Notes: a model not told the origin generated them from the sequence alone. A DNA stretch of 64,000 nucleotides from Prorocentrum cordatum (GCA_963575745.1 CAUYUJ010020145.1:99107-163106), one strand, 5' to 3'; shown: positions 33,306-42,904, counted from the first letter of the stretch. Translations and numbers: made by a program.

Positions 33306-35497
33306 GGTGCGTCTGATGGCATGCTCCACGGAACATTGGTGAAACCTGCTCGCTGCATCGCCTCCAGCGAAGCATATTTTTCTTTCGGTCTCGTTGGCGC
33401 ATCTGCGAGATTCAACTGGCTAGGCACGTAGAAACTCGACAGCAGCGTGCCTGTCCTGGCTACGCGGAGCCAAAGGTCACCGATCAGCTCGTTCCAATCT
33501 GCTTGCCTGGACGGGCCGCGGACCAGCGTCCCCAACGCAGTTTTGTTGTCCACGAAAAGAAGCGCATCGAGGTCCCCGAGGCCTTGCCCCAGAAGCCACT
33601 GCAGCGCGCAGATTGCTGCAAGCAACTCCCACGTAGCAATTTGTGTTTTTCTGAAGCACGCCCAGCGCCACACAGCTTTAGGCACCTGGGAAGCCGCCCA
33701 AAACCGCGCATTAGGCAGACAGATGGCCCACGCCACGTTGCCATGCCCTGTTGCGTCGGAATAGACGATGCACCGAGTTCTAGCGAGTGGACTGGCGCAG
33801 GGAACGATTCGCTGGGGCACGCACTCCAGAAAGCAGAGCCACCAGCGCAGCGCGCGCTCCACGCGGCCAGACAAAGACGAACTGCAGCGCGACGCGTGGT
33901 AAAATAGCGGGGCCAAATGCACCCGTCCAGCACGACCGAACACTGCAGACGAGCCCCAGCTGAGTTTCCCAGCGAGCTTTTTCGCTGCGTTTGGCTGCAG
34001 GCGCTGCTGAGCCAACACGTCTCGAATTTCATGCGTCCACTCAGCGATCTTCGCCGGAGGGATGGCCACAATAACGCATCCGGCGTCCTTGTCAATTGCG
34101 CAGTCGACGCCAAGAACTGGCGCAGCGTCCGCCTGCGCAACTCTTTTCTCGCTGTCCAACTCCCAGCCGAGCAGATCGGTGACAACGGCACGCACGACGT
34201 CAGATGCGCCAGCTGGCGCTGCCAGGTGCGGCGCTCCGTGCAGCACGCGATCTGCGCCGAACAAATCGTCGACAAAACGCAAGAAAACGACGAAAAACAG
34301 CTCAGCCAAAATGGCGCGAACGGCTGCGCCGAACCGCTCCCAGCTGTACACTGACGCCGTTGCCCCAAATGGGCATGCAAGGAGCTGGAGAGCCTGGCCG
34401 CGACTGGCGGCAGATCCCCACGTCACAACTGCAAACTGCAAATGAGAGCTGGCGAGGGGCAGCGTCTTAAACGCGTTTACAAAATCCTCCTTGCGCAACG
34501 CGGCTCCACCAGCGTTGGCCAGCATGACCTTGCAGAGAACAGCCAAAAACCTGTCCAGCGTGTCGTGCTGGGCAACCTCGCACGGCGATGCTGCCAAATT
34601 CACCTTGGACGCTGTGAAGTCATCTATGCAACGCACTTTGCGCTCCCATTTGCCGAATTTCATTCTCCAGCCTTCGTCGGCTGGAAAACGAGCACTGAGA
34701 ACGCAACGGTCGTCCAGAGCGCGCCAGCGAGCGTGGCCCTCGGCAACCTCGCGCTCGCACTTCATTTCAAAAACTTGGCGAACGGAGGCTTCGAGGCAAT
34801 CTGGGCGCCCGACGCGCCAGAGCGTACCGCGATTGATCTCGCTGGCCTGCTCGCGCAGACTAGACGCAGATTCCAAGCAATCTCCAAAAGAGCTGCTTGG
34901 CAAAACCCCGCTCCGCGGGAGTGCGCCTATCAAAGGAAAACCTCGCTTGAGATCATCCACGAGAGCCTGGTCGGGCCATTCCAGCGCCTGGAGCATTTCG
35001 GAAAGCACAAGCAGATTTTTCTTCGGACCCAACACACAACGCACGTGCTCAGGCAGCAGCGCCCATTCACGCGCCCAAAGTGGGTCCAGCACGCGCTTGC
35101 GCTCACGCCAATGCTGCAGACTATCGTAGCGGGCCTGCGCTAAACGGGGCGGCTCGAGAGAAAGTTCTCTGTCGAGCCACTTCTGGAGCTGGAAAGGCAA
35201 AACTGGCGAGTCTTCGCCGGGCGGAAGGGCCAATGCCCACTCTAGATGCTGCAGGGGATTTAAAGTCTCCACGCCCGGAGCAGAGAGGAAATTATGCACA
35301 AGCTCTTGGATCCGGGACAGGCCAGGAAAGGCCGGGAATTCAAGCTTAAATCCAGGCTCGACCCGCCGCTGGGGGGAGCGGGGCGCGCTGGCAGCGCCGC
35401 TTAAACTGCGGCAAGCATGCGATGCTACATCGCTCGATTCCGCATCAAAACGGCGGGAATCGTCGCTGGAGCCTGAGCTGCAGCTCCGGCTCTGGCT
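33293..35497 (-). CDS. pol: E1 pol: reverse transcriptase and ribonuclease H
   Basis: 734 codons open in the gag frame after the TGA; 66 codons precede the first point where the frame could start with GTG (35299), so readthrough of gag is the simplest expression route. Motif A Glu-Asp-Phe-Val-Asn-Ala-Phe, motif B Cys-Pro-Phe-Gly-Ala-Thr, motif C Phe-Val-Asp-Asp (34275-34264). Ribonuclease H: Tyr-Ser-Asp-Ala-Thr-Gly, Trp-Glu-Leu-Leu-Ala-Ala, Phe-Val-Asp-Asn, Asn-Leu-Ala-Asp-Ala-Pro-Thr-Arg. All catalytic acids are present. The stop overlaps the recombinase ATG by 13 nt (ATGGCTCCAATGA). Confidence 0.93.
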   Translation of the reverse strand, partial: SQSRSCSSGSSDDSRRFDAESSDVASHACRSLSGAASAPRSPQRRVEPGFKLEFPAFPGLSRIQELVHNFLSAPGVETLNPLQHLEWALALPPGEDSPVLPFQLQKWLDRELSLEPPRLAQARYDSLQHWRERKRVLDPLWAREWALLPEHVRCVLGPKKNLLVLSEMLQALEWPDQALVDDLKRGFPLIGALPRSGVLPSSSFGDCLESASSLREQASEINRGTLWRVGRPDCLEASVRQVFEMKCEREVAEGHARWRALDDRCVLSARFPADEGWRMKFGKWERKVRCIDDFTASKVNLAASPCEVAQHDTLDRFLAVLCKVMLANAGGAALRKEDFVNAFKTLPLASSHLQFAVVTWGSAASRGQALQLLACPFGATASVYSWERFGAAVRAILAELFFVVFLRFVDDLFGADRVLHGAPHLAAPAGASDVVRAVVTDLLGWELDSEKRVAQADAAPVLGVDCAIDKDAGCVIVAIPPAKIAEWTHEIRDVLAQQRLQPNAAKKLAGKLSWGSSAVFGRAGRVHLAPLFYHASRCSSSLSGRVERALRWWLCFLECVPQRIVPCASPLARTRCIVYSDATGHGNVAWAICLPNARFWAASQVPKAVWRWACFRKTQIATWELLAAICALQWLLGQGLGDLDALLFVDNKTALGTLVRGPSRQADWNELIGDLWLRVARTGTLLSSFYVPSQLNLADAPTRPKEKYASLEAMQRAGFTNVPWSMPSDAPWLQ

Positions 35498-36736
35498 TCA
35501 CTTCTTCTTCGACCAGGCGTTCTGGTGCCAGCTGTCCTGCTTCCAGCTCGAGCTCTGCTTCCAGCCACTGTCCCGGGGGCTGCGCGAGCGCGGCGGCGCC
35601 TTTGGTGAAAGAGACCTCGGGGCCTTGCCGCCGCCCTTGCCGCCGCTGCTGCCCTTGGCCGCACCAGAACCCCTCGCAGAAGCTGCTTTCGCTGCTTCGG
35701 CCGCCCTGCTCGTGACCTTGTCTTTGGCCTCGCGGAGCCTGTCCATGTCGACTTTGGAGAATAAACGCTTCCACCCAGCATCGCCCTTCTCCAAAGCTTT
35801 GGCCATGGCGGTCCGGTTGAGCAGGTCGCACTGGTACGCCGTCCGGACGCCCCCATTCTCCTCGGCCATTTTGCTCAGGAGGCCCGTGTAACCCAGGATG
35901 TCCACGGGCGTCGCAACCTTCATGAGGATCAGTTTAGTACCCCAATCCATCAGGTGCGACTGGAAGGACGCGTACCCAGGATACTCCAGCTCCCCGCTGG
36001 CCTTGGCGCGCTTGAAATCCACCATCTGGCGGTGCCGCTCAGCAACGCTGCCTTCGCCAACGGGGACATCAATGCGCGGCATCTTCGACCAAGCGGGGCG
36101 GAAATGCTTCTGGAGATCCTCTCCATCAGCGCTCCCCACGTATGGGCGGCCCTTATCTTTGGCCACGCGGCCCCTTTCCTCGAAGGTAGCCAGGCCTTCC
36201 TCAGATGGCAGGAGGTCCTCAGGGAAATTCTCCATGCTCAGCTCTGCGACGCGGTCCGACAACTTGAACGAAAGAGCCTTCACTGAACGCTTGTGCGTTG
36301 CAGCCTGGGCTTCGAGATACTCAGCCATTGTCTTGGCCAGGGTGTTTTCAGCAGTCGGAGGTGGCGGCACGGACGTGGCACATTTCCCCTGGACGCGGAG
36401 AGCAAAGGCCACTTGGGCGGGCTGCACCTTCCAGGCGCGAAACTCAGCGCTCTCGCCCTCTTTGTCATAAGGCTTCTCCCCGTTTTTCACCAGATTCGTG
36501 ATCATGTCCCGCATTGCGGGGTCAGCGAAATCGAGCGGGGAAATTGAACCCATCGAGTCACCAAGAAGACGCCCAACCGACAGATACCAGAACAGGTCGT
36601 GGCGCGCTTTCGGTGTGGGATCGACGCTCAAGAGGAAATTGCACCACTCCTCCATGGCCTGTGGCTCTGCCCCAGTGAGCGCGCCACTCGGAAGCGCGGC
36701 GACAAAGGCTGACACCTCGGAGGTTGCGAAAGCCAT
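35498..36736 (-). CDS. gag: E1 gag-like capsid protein
   Basis: 412 codons from ATG 36736 to TGA 35500-35498. Largely helical, charged; the N-terminal third is acidic, a Pro-Pro-Pro-Pro stretch lies near residue 125, and the C-terminal 70 residues are Ala/Lys/Gly/Ser-rich and end in Arg-Ser and Trp-Lys-Gln repeats with a Lys-Lys-Lys tail. No zinc knuckle. It would form the particle and bind RNA through the basic tail; this is inferred from position and from similarity to the E2 copy. It follows the leader array by only a few bases and is separated from pol by one stop codon. Confidence 0.85.
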   Translation of the reverse strand: MAFATSEVSAFVAALPSGALTGAEPQAMEEWCNFLLSVDPTPKARHDLFWYLSVGRLLGDSMGSISPLDFADPAMRDMITNLVKNGEKPYDKEGESAEFRAWKVQPAQVAFALRVQGKCATSVPPPPTAENTLAKTMAEYLEAQAATHKRSVKALSFKLSDRVAELSMENFPEDLLPSEEGLATFEERGRVAKDKGRPYVGSADGEDLQKHFRPAWSKMPRIDVPVGEGSVAERHRQMVDFKRAKASGELEYPGYASFQSHLMDWGTKLILMKVATPVDILGYTGLLSKMAEENGGVRTAYQCDLLNRTAMAKALEKGDAGWKRLFSKVDMDRLREAKDKVTSRAAEAAKAASARGSGAAKGSSGGKGGGKAPRSLSPKAPPRSRSPRDSGWKQSSSWKQDSWHQNAWSKKK

Positions 36737-38126
36737 CGCGAAGATGTCACGCAGAAGTCTTCGCTAGAGGCAGTGCAATAGCAGTGCAGAGCAGATGCTG
36801 CCACTCGAGCCTGGCAGGCAACGGACATGCACTTTAGCGTGCACCTTGCACGTGGGGCCACTCCAGGCCGACACAGCGCCAACGGCCCGCGTACGAGGGC
36901 ACCAGACAGCACCCCAGGCCAATCGAACCCCCCGGTGGCCCGATTGGGCCGAGTGGGTCACAGAACGGGCACACTGGAAGGGCACGGCGCCAGCCAGGAC
37001 ACTGCGTCGGCAAATGCGGCGCCAATCACCCTGGGGGGCCAGCAGGCCCTAAACGCAACCGCAGGCCCACTCCACTCGGCCACCGGTGGGGCCCAATCGG
37101 ACCGCAGACCGGCACCTCGGCCCGAACTGCGCCGCAAGGCCAAGGCCACAAACCCCAAGCACACGAGCGACAACTGGGCCAATCCAGCGGTCACTGGGCA
37201 GGCCGCTCCGGCCCCAAACACGCCACTTGGCCATTCGGGCTACCCCAAACCCCACTGCGTTAGTGGGCCAATCCGGCCCCGAGGCGGGCCAATCCGGCCC
37301 GCAGCTGCGCCGCTGGGCCAGTCCGGCCACTGGGCGGGCCAATCCGGCCCAAACTGCGCCACTGGGCCAACAACTGGCCGCTGTTCTGGCCCAACCCAGC
37401 CCCAACCGCGACACTCGGCCAATCCGACCACTGGGCGGGCCAACTGAGCCAATCCGGCATCCGGCCAGTGGGCAGGCAATCTCGGCCCCAACTGCGCCGC
37501 TGGGCCAAACAAACGGGCCTGGGCGGGCCAATCCGACCCCCAACTGCGCCACTGGGCAATGCGGCCACTGGGCGGGCCAACCCGGCCCCAACTGCGCCAC
37601 TGGGCCAATCGAGCCACTGGACGGGCCAATCGGGCCCCAACTGCACCACTGGGCCATCCGGCCACTGGGCGGGCCAATCCGGCCCCACCCTGGGCCAATC
37701 TGGCCACTCGGCGGGCCAGTCCGGCCCCAACTGCGCCACTGGGCCAATCCGGCCACTGGACGGGCCCATCCAGCCCCAACTGCACCACTGGGCCACTCCG
37801 GCCACTGGGCGGGCCAATCCGGCCTCAACTGCGCCACTGGGCCAATCCGGCCACTGGGCGGGCCAATCCGGCCCCAACTGCGCCACTGGGCCAATCCGGC
37901 CACTGGGCGGGCCAATCTGGCCCCAACTGCGCCACTGGGCCAATCCGGCCACTGGGCGGGCCAATTCGGCCCCAACTGCGCCAGTGGGCCAATCCGGCCA
38001 CTGGGCGGGCCAATTCGGCCCCAACTGCGCCACTGGGCCAATCCGGCCACTGGGCAGGCCAATCCGGCCGCAAGCGAACCCACGCGTTTTTGCACGGCGA
38101 GCCCGCCGGCCAACTGATAGCACGAG
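36737..38126 (-). repeat. E1 leader with exact 49-bp tandem array
   Basis: From about 37200 to 38075, the unit GGGCCAATCCGGCCACTGGG plus CGGGCCAATCCGGCCCCAACTGCGCCACT repeats every 49 bp (CCCCAACTGC at 37872, 37921, 37970 and 38019), about 17 copies. 36737-37199 is a more degenerate version and 5' untranslated sequence before the gag ATG. Long frames here (up to 366 codons) are artefacts. The unit sequence is unrelated to the E2/Z array, but the period is the same. Confidence 0.88.
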
Positions 38127-38536
38127 GAGCCCAATGGGCGCGCTTGCACCGCACGGCCTGGGAACGACGGTGGGCGCCAGCCCCCGTGCAGCCTTCACTG
38201 CGACGCCGCCGCCACCTGCCAGCCCAGGAACAGCGGAACGCGGCCCAAGGCACGCCAATCAACCAACCAACCAACCAACGGCAGGAGAAGGAGGAGGAAC
38301 CGCCTGCTGCTACGCAGCGCGCGGCCGTGAGAACCACCTGCTGCAATGCAGCGCACGGCCGTGAGCATCCGCCTGCTGCGCTGCAGCGAAAGGCTGTGAG
38401 ACACCACTCCGCTGCACCACAGCGGTGCCAAGGCTGTGAGAAGGAAGGAAGCCCAGAGGCACAGAAGCCAAGAAGCCTACAAAGGCCTCCCTGAAGATTT
38501 TCCTGCCCCCCAAACCGCTACGCGATTTTGGGGCTA
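38127..38536 (-). repeat. E1 split-repeat segment A1 (5' end)
   Basis: 410 bp, copy of 30941-31350. Borders E2 gag through the core TGAAAA. Confidence 0.93.
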
Positions 38537-38789
38537 TGAAAAGCGCGTGAAAGAGACCGCGAAGGCGGCCACGAAGACGGGCCAGGCCTCTGGCTCCCAG
38601 CCGTCGCGGCCGGCGCCCGCTTCCAGCAAGGGAGGCGGCAAGGGACCCTCCAAGGGAGGCAAGCTGCCCGCCCAGCACCCCAAAGGGCGCCAGGTCCACT
38701 CTCCTGTACGTTCGCGCAGCCCCAAGGGGAACGGTGACTGGTATGCCAAGAAGTGGGACAACACCAAGAAGGGCGACAAGAAGTGGTGA

Positions 38790-40952
38790 GCTGGTTCGCA
38801 AAGCGCCAGCGATGCGTCTGGGGATCATCCAGCGGCTCCTCCCCTCGCGCAAGAGACTTGCGAAGATAGTCTCGACGGGTCCGTCGGTTTTGCCACGGAT
38901 CTGCATGAATTACAAGCTGAAGTGAACAGCTTGTTGCAAGATGTACATAGACTTGCTAACGTGTCGCCTGTAAGCCATTTCAAGTGGGCGTTTGCCCTGC
39001 CTCCTTGCTTAGGCGTCTTCCGTGTACCTGCCAGCGCGCACAGCTCAGTTCTTCATGAAAGTGGGGACAGGAGCTCTTTACACAGCTTCCGGGCGTCTGC
39101 CTTAGCTTTCTGGCGCGAACGCAAGCGAGTGACAGATTTTGAATGGCAGCGGGAGTTCAGAACACTCCCAGCACACGTGCAAGCCGTTCTAGGTCCGGAC
39201 AAAAACTTGCTTTTGCTGGCAGAGATGCTGGAGGCATCGAATAGCCCAGACGCTCAATTAGTTAAAAATTTAAGGCGTGGTTTCAAGCTCGTTGGGGAGA
39301 TCCCCCCGAGCGGCACGCTCCCCGCATGCTCACCTGTTCCGCCCTTGTCGTTAGAGGAACTCTGGCGACGCGCCCCTGCGAACAACGCAGCGCTGATTTT
39401 GAGAGCGGCTTCTTCTACCCTGTCGGATGAAGAAGCGGCAGCAGCACTGCGGGCGCAGACGGCAGCCGAGGTGGTGGCAGGTAAAGCTAGATGGACGCCG
39501 TTGTCGGCGACACTCAGCGAGGCGGCGTGTTCTCCACGTTTCGGAGTGGACGAGGGGTGGAAGTTTAAAGGTTCATCTTTTGTGCGCGCTGTCCGCGCCA
39601 TTGATGATTTTCACGCTTCCAAGGTGAACGAAGCCACGCAAGTCGAGGAGCGGGTGCGTCACGAGCACCTCGACGCACTAGTAGCAATTGGCCAAGGCAT
39701 CTGGGAAGCAAGTGGGCCAGATAGAGGCCCAGCAACACTTCGTCTTCGCAAGGATGACGTTGTAGGCGCATACAAGACTTTGCCGATTTGCGCGGATGAC
39801 CTGCCTTGCGCTGTGGCCGTTACAGAGGACACGGCGCGAACAGGCTTCGCGTTGCAGCTCTTTTCTTGCCCGTTTGGGGCTGTTGCAAGCGTGCATGCAT
39901 GGCGCCGCGTCGGTGCTGCGCTCCAACACGTGCTTGTAGAGCTGTTCCGCATGTTATACCCGCGTTTTGTCGATGACTTCTTCGGCGTCGACCGCGCGAC
40001 GCCGGGAGATACTGCCCTCACAGGACCGAGTGGTGCTGCATTTCTTGCGCGCGAAGTCGTGCAAGAATTGTTGGGTTGGCAGCTGGACGACGCGAAAGCT
40101 ATCACCGACGCTTCTGTAGCCGTAATTCTCGGCATCCAGGTTGCCCTGGATGATGCCCGGGAGCTTTTCGTCTTTAGCATTCCCGAGGCAAAGCGCGTGA
40201 AGTGGATTGCTGAGATCGATAAGATTCTCGAATTGGGCATGCTGTCGCCGGCGCTGGCCCGGAAGCTAGCAGGGAAACTGAGTTGGGGAGCAACGATGGT
40301 GTTTGGCAGGAGCGCAAGAGTGTATCTTGCAGCTCTGTTCTTCCACTCGGCCCGTCGTCTCTCCAAACTCTCTCTGCGCCTGCGCCGGGCTTTCCACTGG
40401 TGGCTTCGCTTTTTGCAATCCAACCCTCGCCGCGAGATACCCTACCTGCCAGCTGCGCGGCCCCGGTTGGTCATTTATACCGACGCAGCGGGGTGCGGAG
40501 CACTCGCGTGGGTTCTCGCGCAGGGCAACCAAAAGCAGTTCGCCCGAGCGTGGGTCCCGCGATGGCTTCGCGACAGAGTGAAGCCGCGCCGGCAGCAAAT
40601 CGGCACGTGGGAGCTCATTGCTGCGGTGTGTGGCCTTTGGCACGCGTACACCTTTCTGGAGCCAGGGTTGGAGATTTTGTTATTCGTGGATTCCAACCCA
40701 GCGCTCGGAGCATTGCTCAAAGGGACGTCCAGGCAGATCGATTGGAATGCTTTAGTGACGTCCATTTGGTTCGCGGCAGCAGACAGGGGCGACGTCTTGT
40801 GCCCCTTCCGTGTGCCGTCTGCTCAGAACCTTGCAGACGCCCCGTCCAGAGCCCATGAAGAGCCAGACAAACTGCGCACTCTGCTCGAGCAAAGGATCGA
40901 GGAGGTGCACTGGCGCTGGCCGGAAGCAAGCGTTTGGGACGAGCTCTGGTGA
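38790..40952 (+). CDS. pol: E2 pol: reverse transcriptase and ribonuclease H
   Basis: Open for 720 codons in the same frame as gag, directly after its TGA. No ATG near the start: the frame continues upstream for 44 codons to that stop, so expression by readthrough is likely. RT motif A is Arg-Lys-Asp-Asp-Val-Val-Gly-Ala-Tyr-Lys, motif B contains Cys-Pro-Phe-Gly-Ala, and motif C is Phe-Val-Asp-Asp at 39966-39977. Ribonuclease H shows Tyr-Thr-Asp-Ala-Ala, Trp-Glu-Leu-Ile-Ala-Ala, Phe-Val-Asp-Ser and Asn-Leu-Ala-Asp-Ala-Pro-Ser-Arg. It would copy element RNA in the particle. It looks intact, unlike its gag and recombinase. Confidence 0.9.
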   Translation, partial: AGSQSASDASGDHPAAPPLAQETCEDSLDGSVGFATDLHELQAEVNSLLQDVHRLANVSPVSHFKWAFALPPCLGVFRVPASAHSSVLHESGDRSSLHSFRASALAFWRERKRVTDFEWQREFRTLPAHVQAVLGPDKNLLLLAEMLEASNSPDAQLVKNLRRGFKLVGEIPPSGTLPACSPVPPLSLEELWRRAPANNAALILRAASSTLSDEEAAAALRAQTAAEVVAGKARWTPLSATLSEAACSPRFGVDEGWKFKGSSFVRAVRAIDDFHASKVNEATQVEERVRHEHLDALVAIGQGIWEASGPDRGPATLRLRKDDVVGAYKTLPICADDLPCAVAVTEDTARTGFALQLFSCPFGAVASVHAWRRVGAALQHVLVELFRMLYPRFVDDFFGVDRATPGDTALTGPSGAAFLAREVVQELLGWQLDDAKAITDASVAVILGIQVALDDARELFVFSIPEAKRVKWIAEIDKILELGMLSPALARKLAGKLSWGATMVFGRSARVYLAALFFHSARRLSKLSLRLRRAFHWWLRFLQSNPRREIPYLPAARPRLVIYTDAAGCGALAWVLAQGNQKQFARAWVPRWLRDRVKPRRQQIGTWELIAAVCGLWHAYTFLEPGLEILLFVDSNPALGALLKGTSRQIDWNALVTSIWFAAADRGDVLCPFRVPSAQNLADAPSRAHEEPDKLRTLLEQRIEEVHWRWPEASVWDELW

Positions 40953-41092
40953 GGACAGACGCGAGCGCAGGAGGGGAAAACAAATTGCACGCAACAGTTG
41001 ACCGTCGTGGCCTTCTCTTCTGGCTTCGCGGCCACCTGCCTGTCGCAGCCTGCGCCCTCATTCCGTAGCCGGTTGGGCACAAGCGTTTCTTG

Positions 41093-42618
41093 ATGGCCTT
41101 CCAGTTTATCGATGCTTCCCGGCGGCGCCATCTGGAGGCCGCCCGGGGCGCGCAGGTGCCGCAGCAGACTCCTGTGCCAACAGAGCTGAAGGCACGGTTC
41201 CAGAGTGTGCTGGCCCGGACGCCAGCTTCGTGCCATCCGGCATCGCCTGACGCAGTCTTGCAGGCGCTGGCCGATTCTGGCGCTGTTCATGGCGGCGACC
41301 TCCAAGGCCTTTCAGCAGCAGAGTTGCGAGAAGTGTGGCCACCTCTCAGAACGCTGCCCGATGACTTCCTGCGTTCCGTGTCGTGGCAGACGGGCGCGCG
41401 CGGCTCAAGCGCCGTCGTGCCTAAGTTGAAAAGACACAAGCCAGAACGCTTTTGTGAGCAAGAACTGCCTCCCGGGAGGCCGGCTGCCAGGGCGGCGGCC
41501 GACGAGCTTTCTGCAGCAGTGGAAGTTTTGGTGCAAGCCAGAGCTCAGAGATGCGCGCCTCCCGCTGATGTCCTGGCGCAATCAATTTCTGTCATTTGCA
41601 GAGCGCCAGCTCCGGGACTGCATGACGGCGCCGCGGCCTCATCTCTGCCATCGGCGAGAGCGCGGTGGCTGGCGCAAATTCCGGCGGAGCGTCGTGATGA
41701 TGTGCTCCGCGGCCGCTTGCTGCTCCAGGAAATGGAAAACTGGCGACAGAGTGGACAAGGCTACGCATCAGCTGTGCGATTGTGGGGCAGGCTGGCAGCG
41801 GCAACTGGCGTACCAGAGTGGCCGCCTGATCAGGTGGTGCTCGCAGCGCTTGCATTTGCAGTCCCACGGGCGTCCACGCTGTCCCGGTACTGTTCTCATT
41901 TGCGGTCCACGCTCAGGCTTATACAGGCGCCTTCGGGGTCGCTGGCTGACACGAGTATGCTAGTCAAAGGCGCCCAGAAGAGCTGCACTTCTGCGCCGCG
42001 CCCCAAGGCCACTGCGTCTGCGAGGCAGACCCGCGAACTCGCGGGCTACGCCCGGGACGTGTTGCAAGACGCGGAGCTCGCAGACAGTTGGGTCGTGGCC
42101 AGACATTTCACATTGAGGTATGGCTGTGAAGTACTTAAACTAGGTGCCGACCCGTCGCACTCTGAAGTGCGGTGCCACGTCCGTGACAATGTGTCTGAGG
42201 TTACCGTCGTTTTGCACAGAAGGAAAATGCAAGAAAATCTGTGCATGTGGTGCGGCAGTGCATTTGCAAGTTCGCATCGCCAGACTTGTGCGGGGTCTGC
42301 GTCTTGCGTCGACGTTGCGGCCAGGGAGCAGTATTTCCAATCCTCCAGTACGACAGGGTTTTAGCAGCATTGAAAACTGCAGCTCTAGCACTTGGTTTCC
42401 CGAGAGGAGCAGAATGGGGCACCCGCTGCTTCCGCCGCGGTTGGGCCAATGACGCCCTGCGCCATGGGGGAGTGCCAGCCTTGTTTTATTCAGGCGGCTG
42501 GCGTGGCTTAGCTGCGTTCGGCTACGCCGCGGCGCAGACGAAGGGGGAAGTTCTGGCTGCTAAGTGGGCAGCAGAGTTTTCCGATTCGTCAGACGATGGA
42601 TCAGGCGTAGAGAGTTGA
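41093..42618 (+). pseudogene. E2 tyrosine recombinase, frameshifted
   Basis: The frame from ATG 41093 runs to about 42240. A probable one-base loss there moves the rest to another frame ending at 42618. The N-terminal half would bind element ends. The catalytic half shows Arg in Thr-Leu-Arg-Tyr-Gly-Cys-Glu-Val, then Gly-Thr-Arg-Cys-Phe-Arg-Arg (42418-42440; the usual His of His-x-x-Arg is Arg), Gly-Gly-Trp and Phe-Gly-Tyr (nucleophile, about 42520). A Cys-x-Cys-x7-Cys-x2-Cys cluster lies before the His/Arg motif, as in E1. The frameshift and His loss suggest it is inactive. Confidence 0.88.
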
Positions 42619-42796
42619 GAAAACGACAGCAATATGTCATCTGGCTGGCGCTATTCCGAGCGAGCCCTGCTTGTCCCAAGTCCAGGAGGTCCGGGATTTA
42701 AAAACGGAGCGATGCTCCAGAACTCACGCGGGGATCCGGGCCCGAGTCGCCTACATTGGGAGTGTTATGGACAGGGCGAGTCGAGCTCTCACCATT

Positions 42797-42904
42797 GGGG
42801 CGCTTCTCTCGGGGCTCTCACTCGCCTGTCGCGCCGGCAGCGTCCAGATTCCTGGCCCACTGCAGGCGCGCCCACTCCACCAGAAGGCGGGCAAATAGAT
42901 TTTC
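42797..42904 (+). repeat. E2 split-repeat segment B1 with core
   Basis: 108 bp, identical by eye to 43359-43466. It ends ATTTTC (42899-42904) at the A2 border, the sequence expected at the junction of a circular E2. Confidence 0.9.

Larger units (their letters stand above)
30763..38536 (-). mobile_element. E1: apparently complete DIRS/Ngaro-type retrotransposon
   Basis: Minus-strand order: A1 (38536-38127), leader array, gag (36736-35498), pol (35497-33293), recombinase (33305-31332), B1 (31472-31351), A2 (31350-30941), 62-bp spacer, B2 (30878-30757). The core TGAAAA lies at both borders (30757-30762, 38537-38542) and at the B1/A2 junction (31351-31356). A1 and A2 differ at two positions that I noticed in 410 bp, and B1 and B2 look identical, so insertion was recent. 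All three genes are open. There is no methyltransferase domain, which fits Ngaro/VIPER-like rather than classical DIRS1 elements. Confidence 0.93.
30528..38789 (+). pseudogene. E2 gag remnant, split by E1
   Basis: Left part 30529-30762 aligns by eye with the middle of E1 gag (Asp-Trp-Gly-Thr-Lys-Leu-Ile-Leu region). It has a TAA at 30613-30615 and a frameshift in a C5 run at 30669-30673. After E1, right part 38543-38789 continues in frame to a TGA at 38787. The right part is Lys/Ser/Gly-rich with a basic tail, as in E1 gag. The codon cut by the insertion is restored when E1 and one copy of the core are removed. The 5' third of the gene is missing. Confidence 0.85.
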
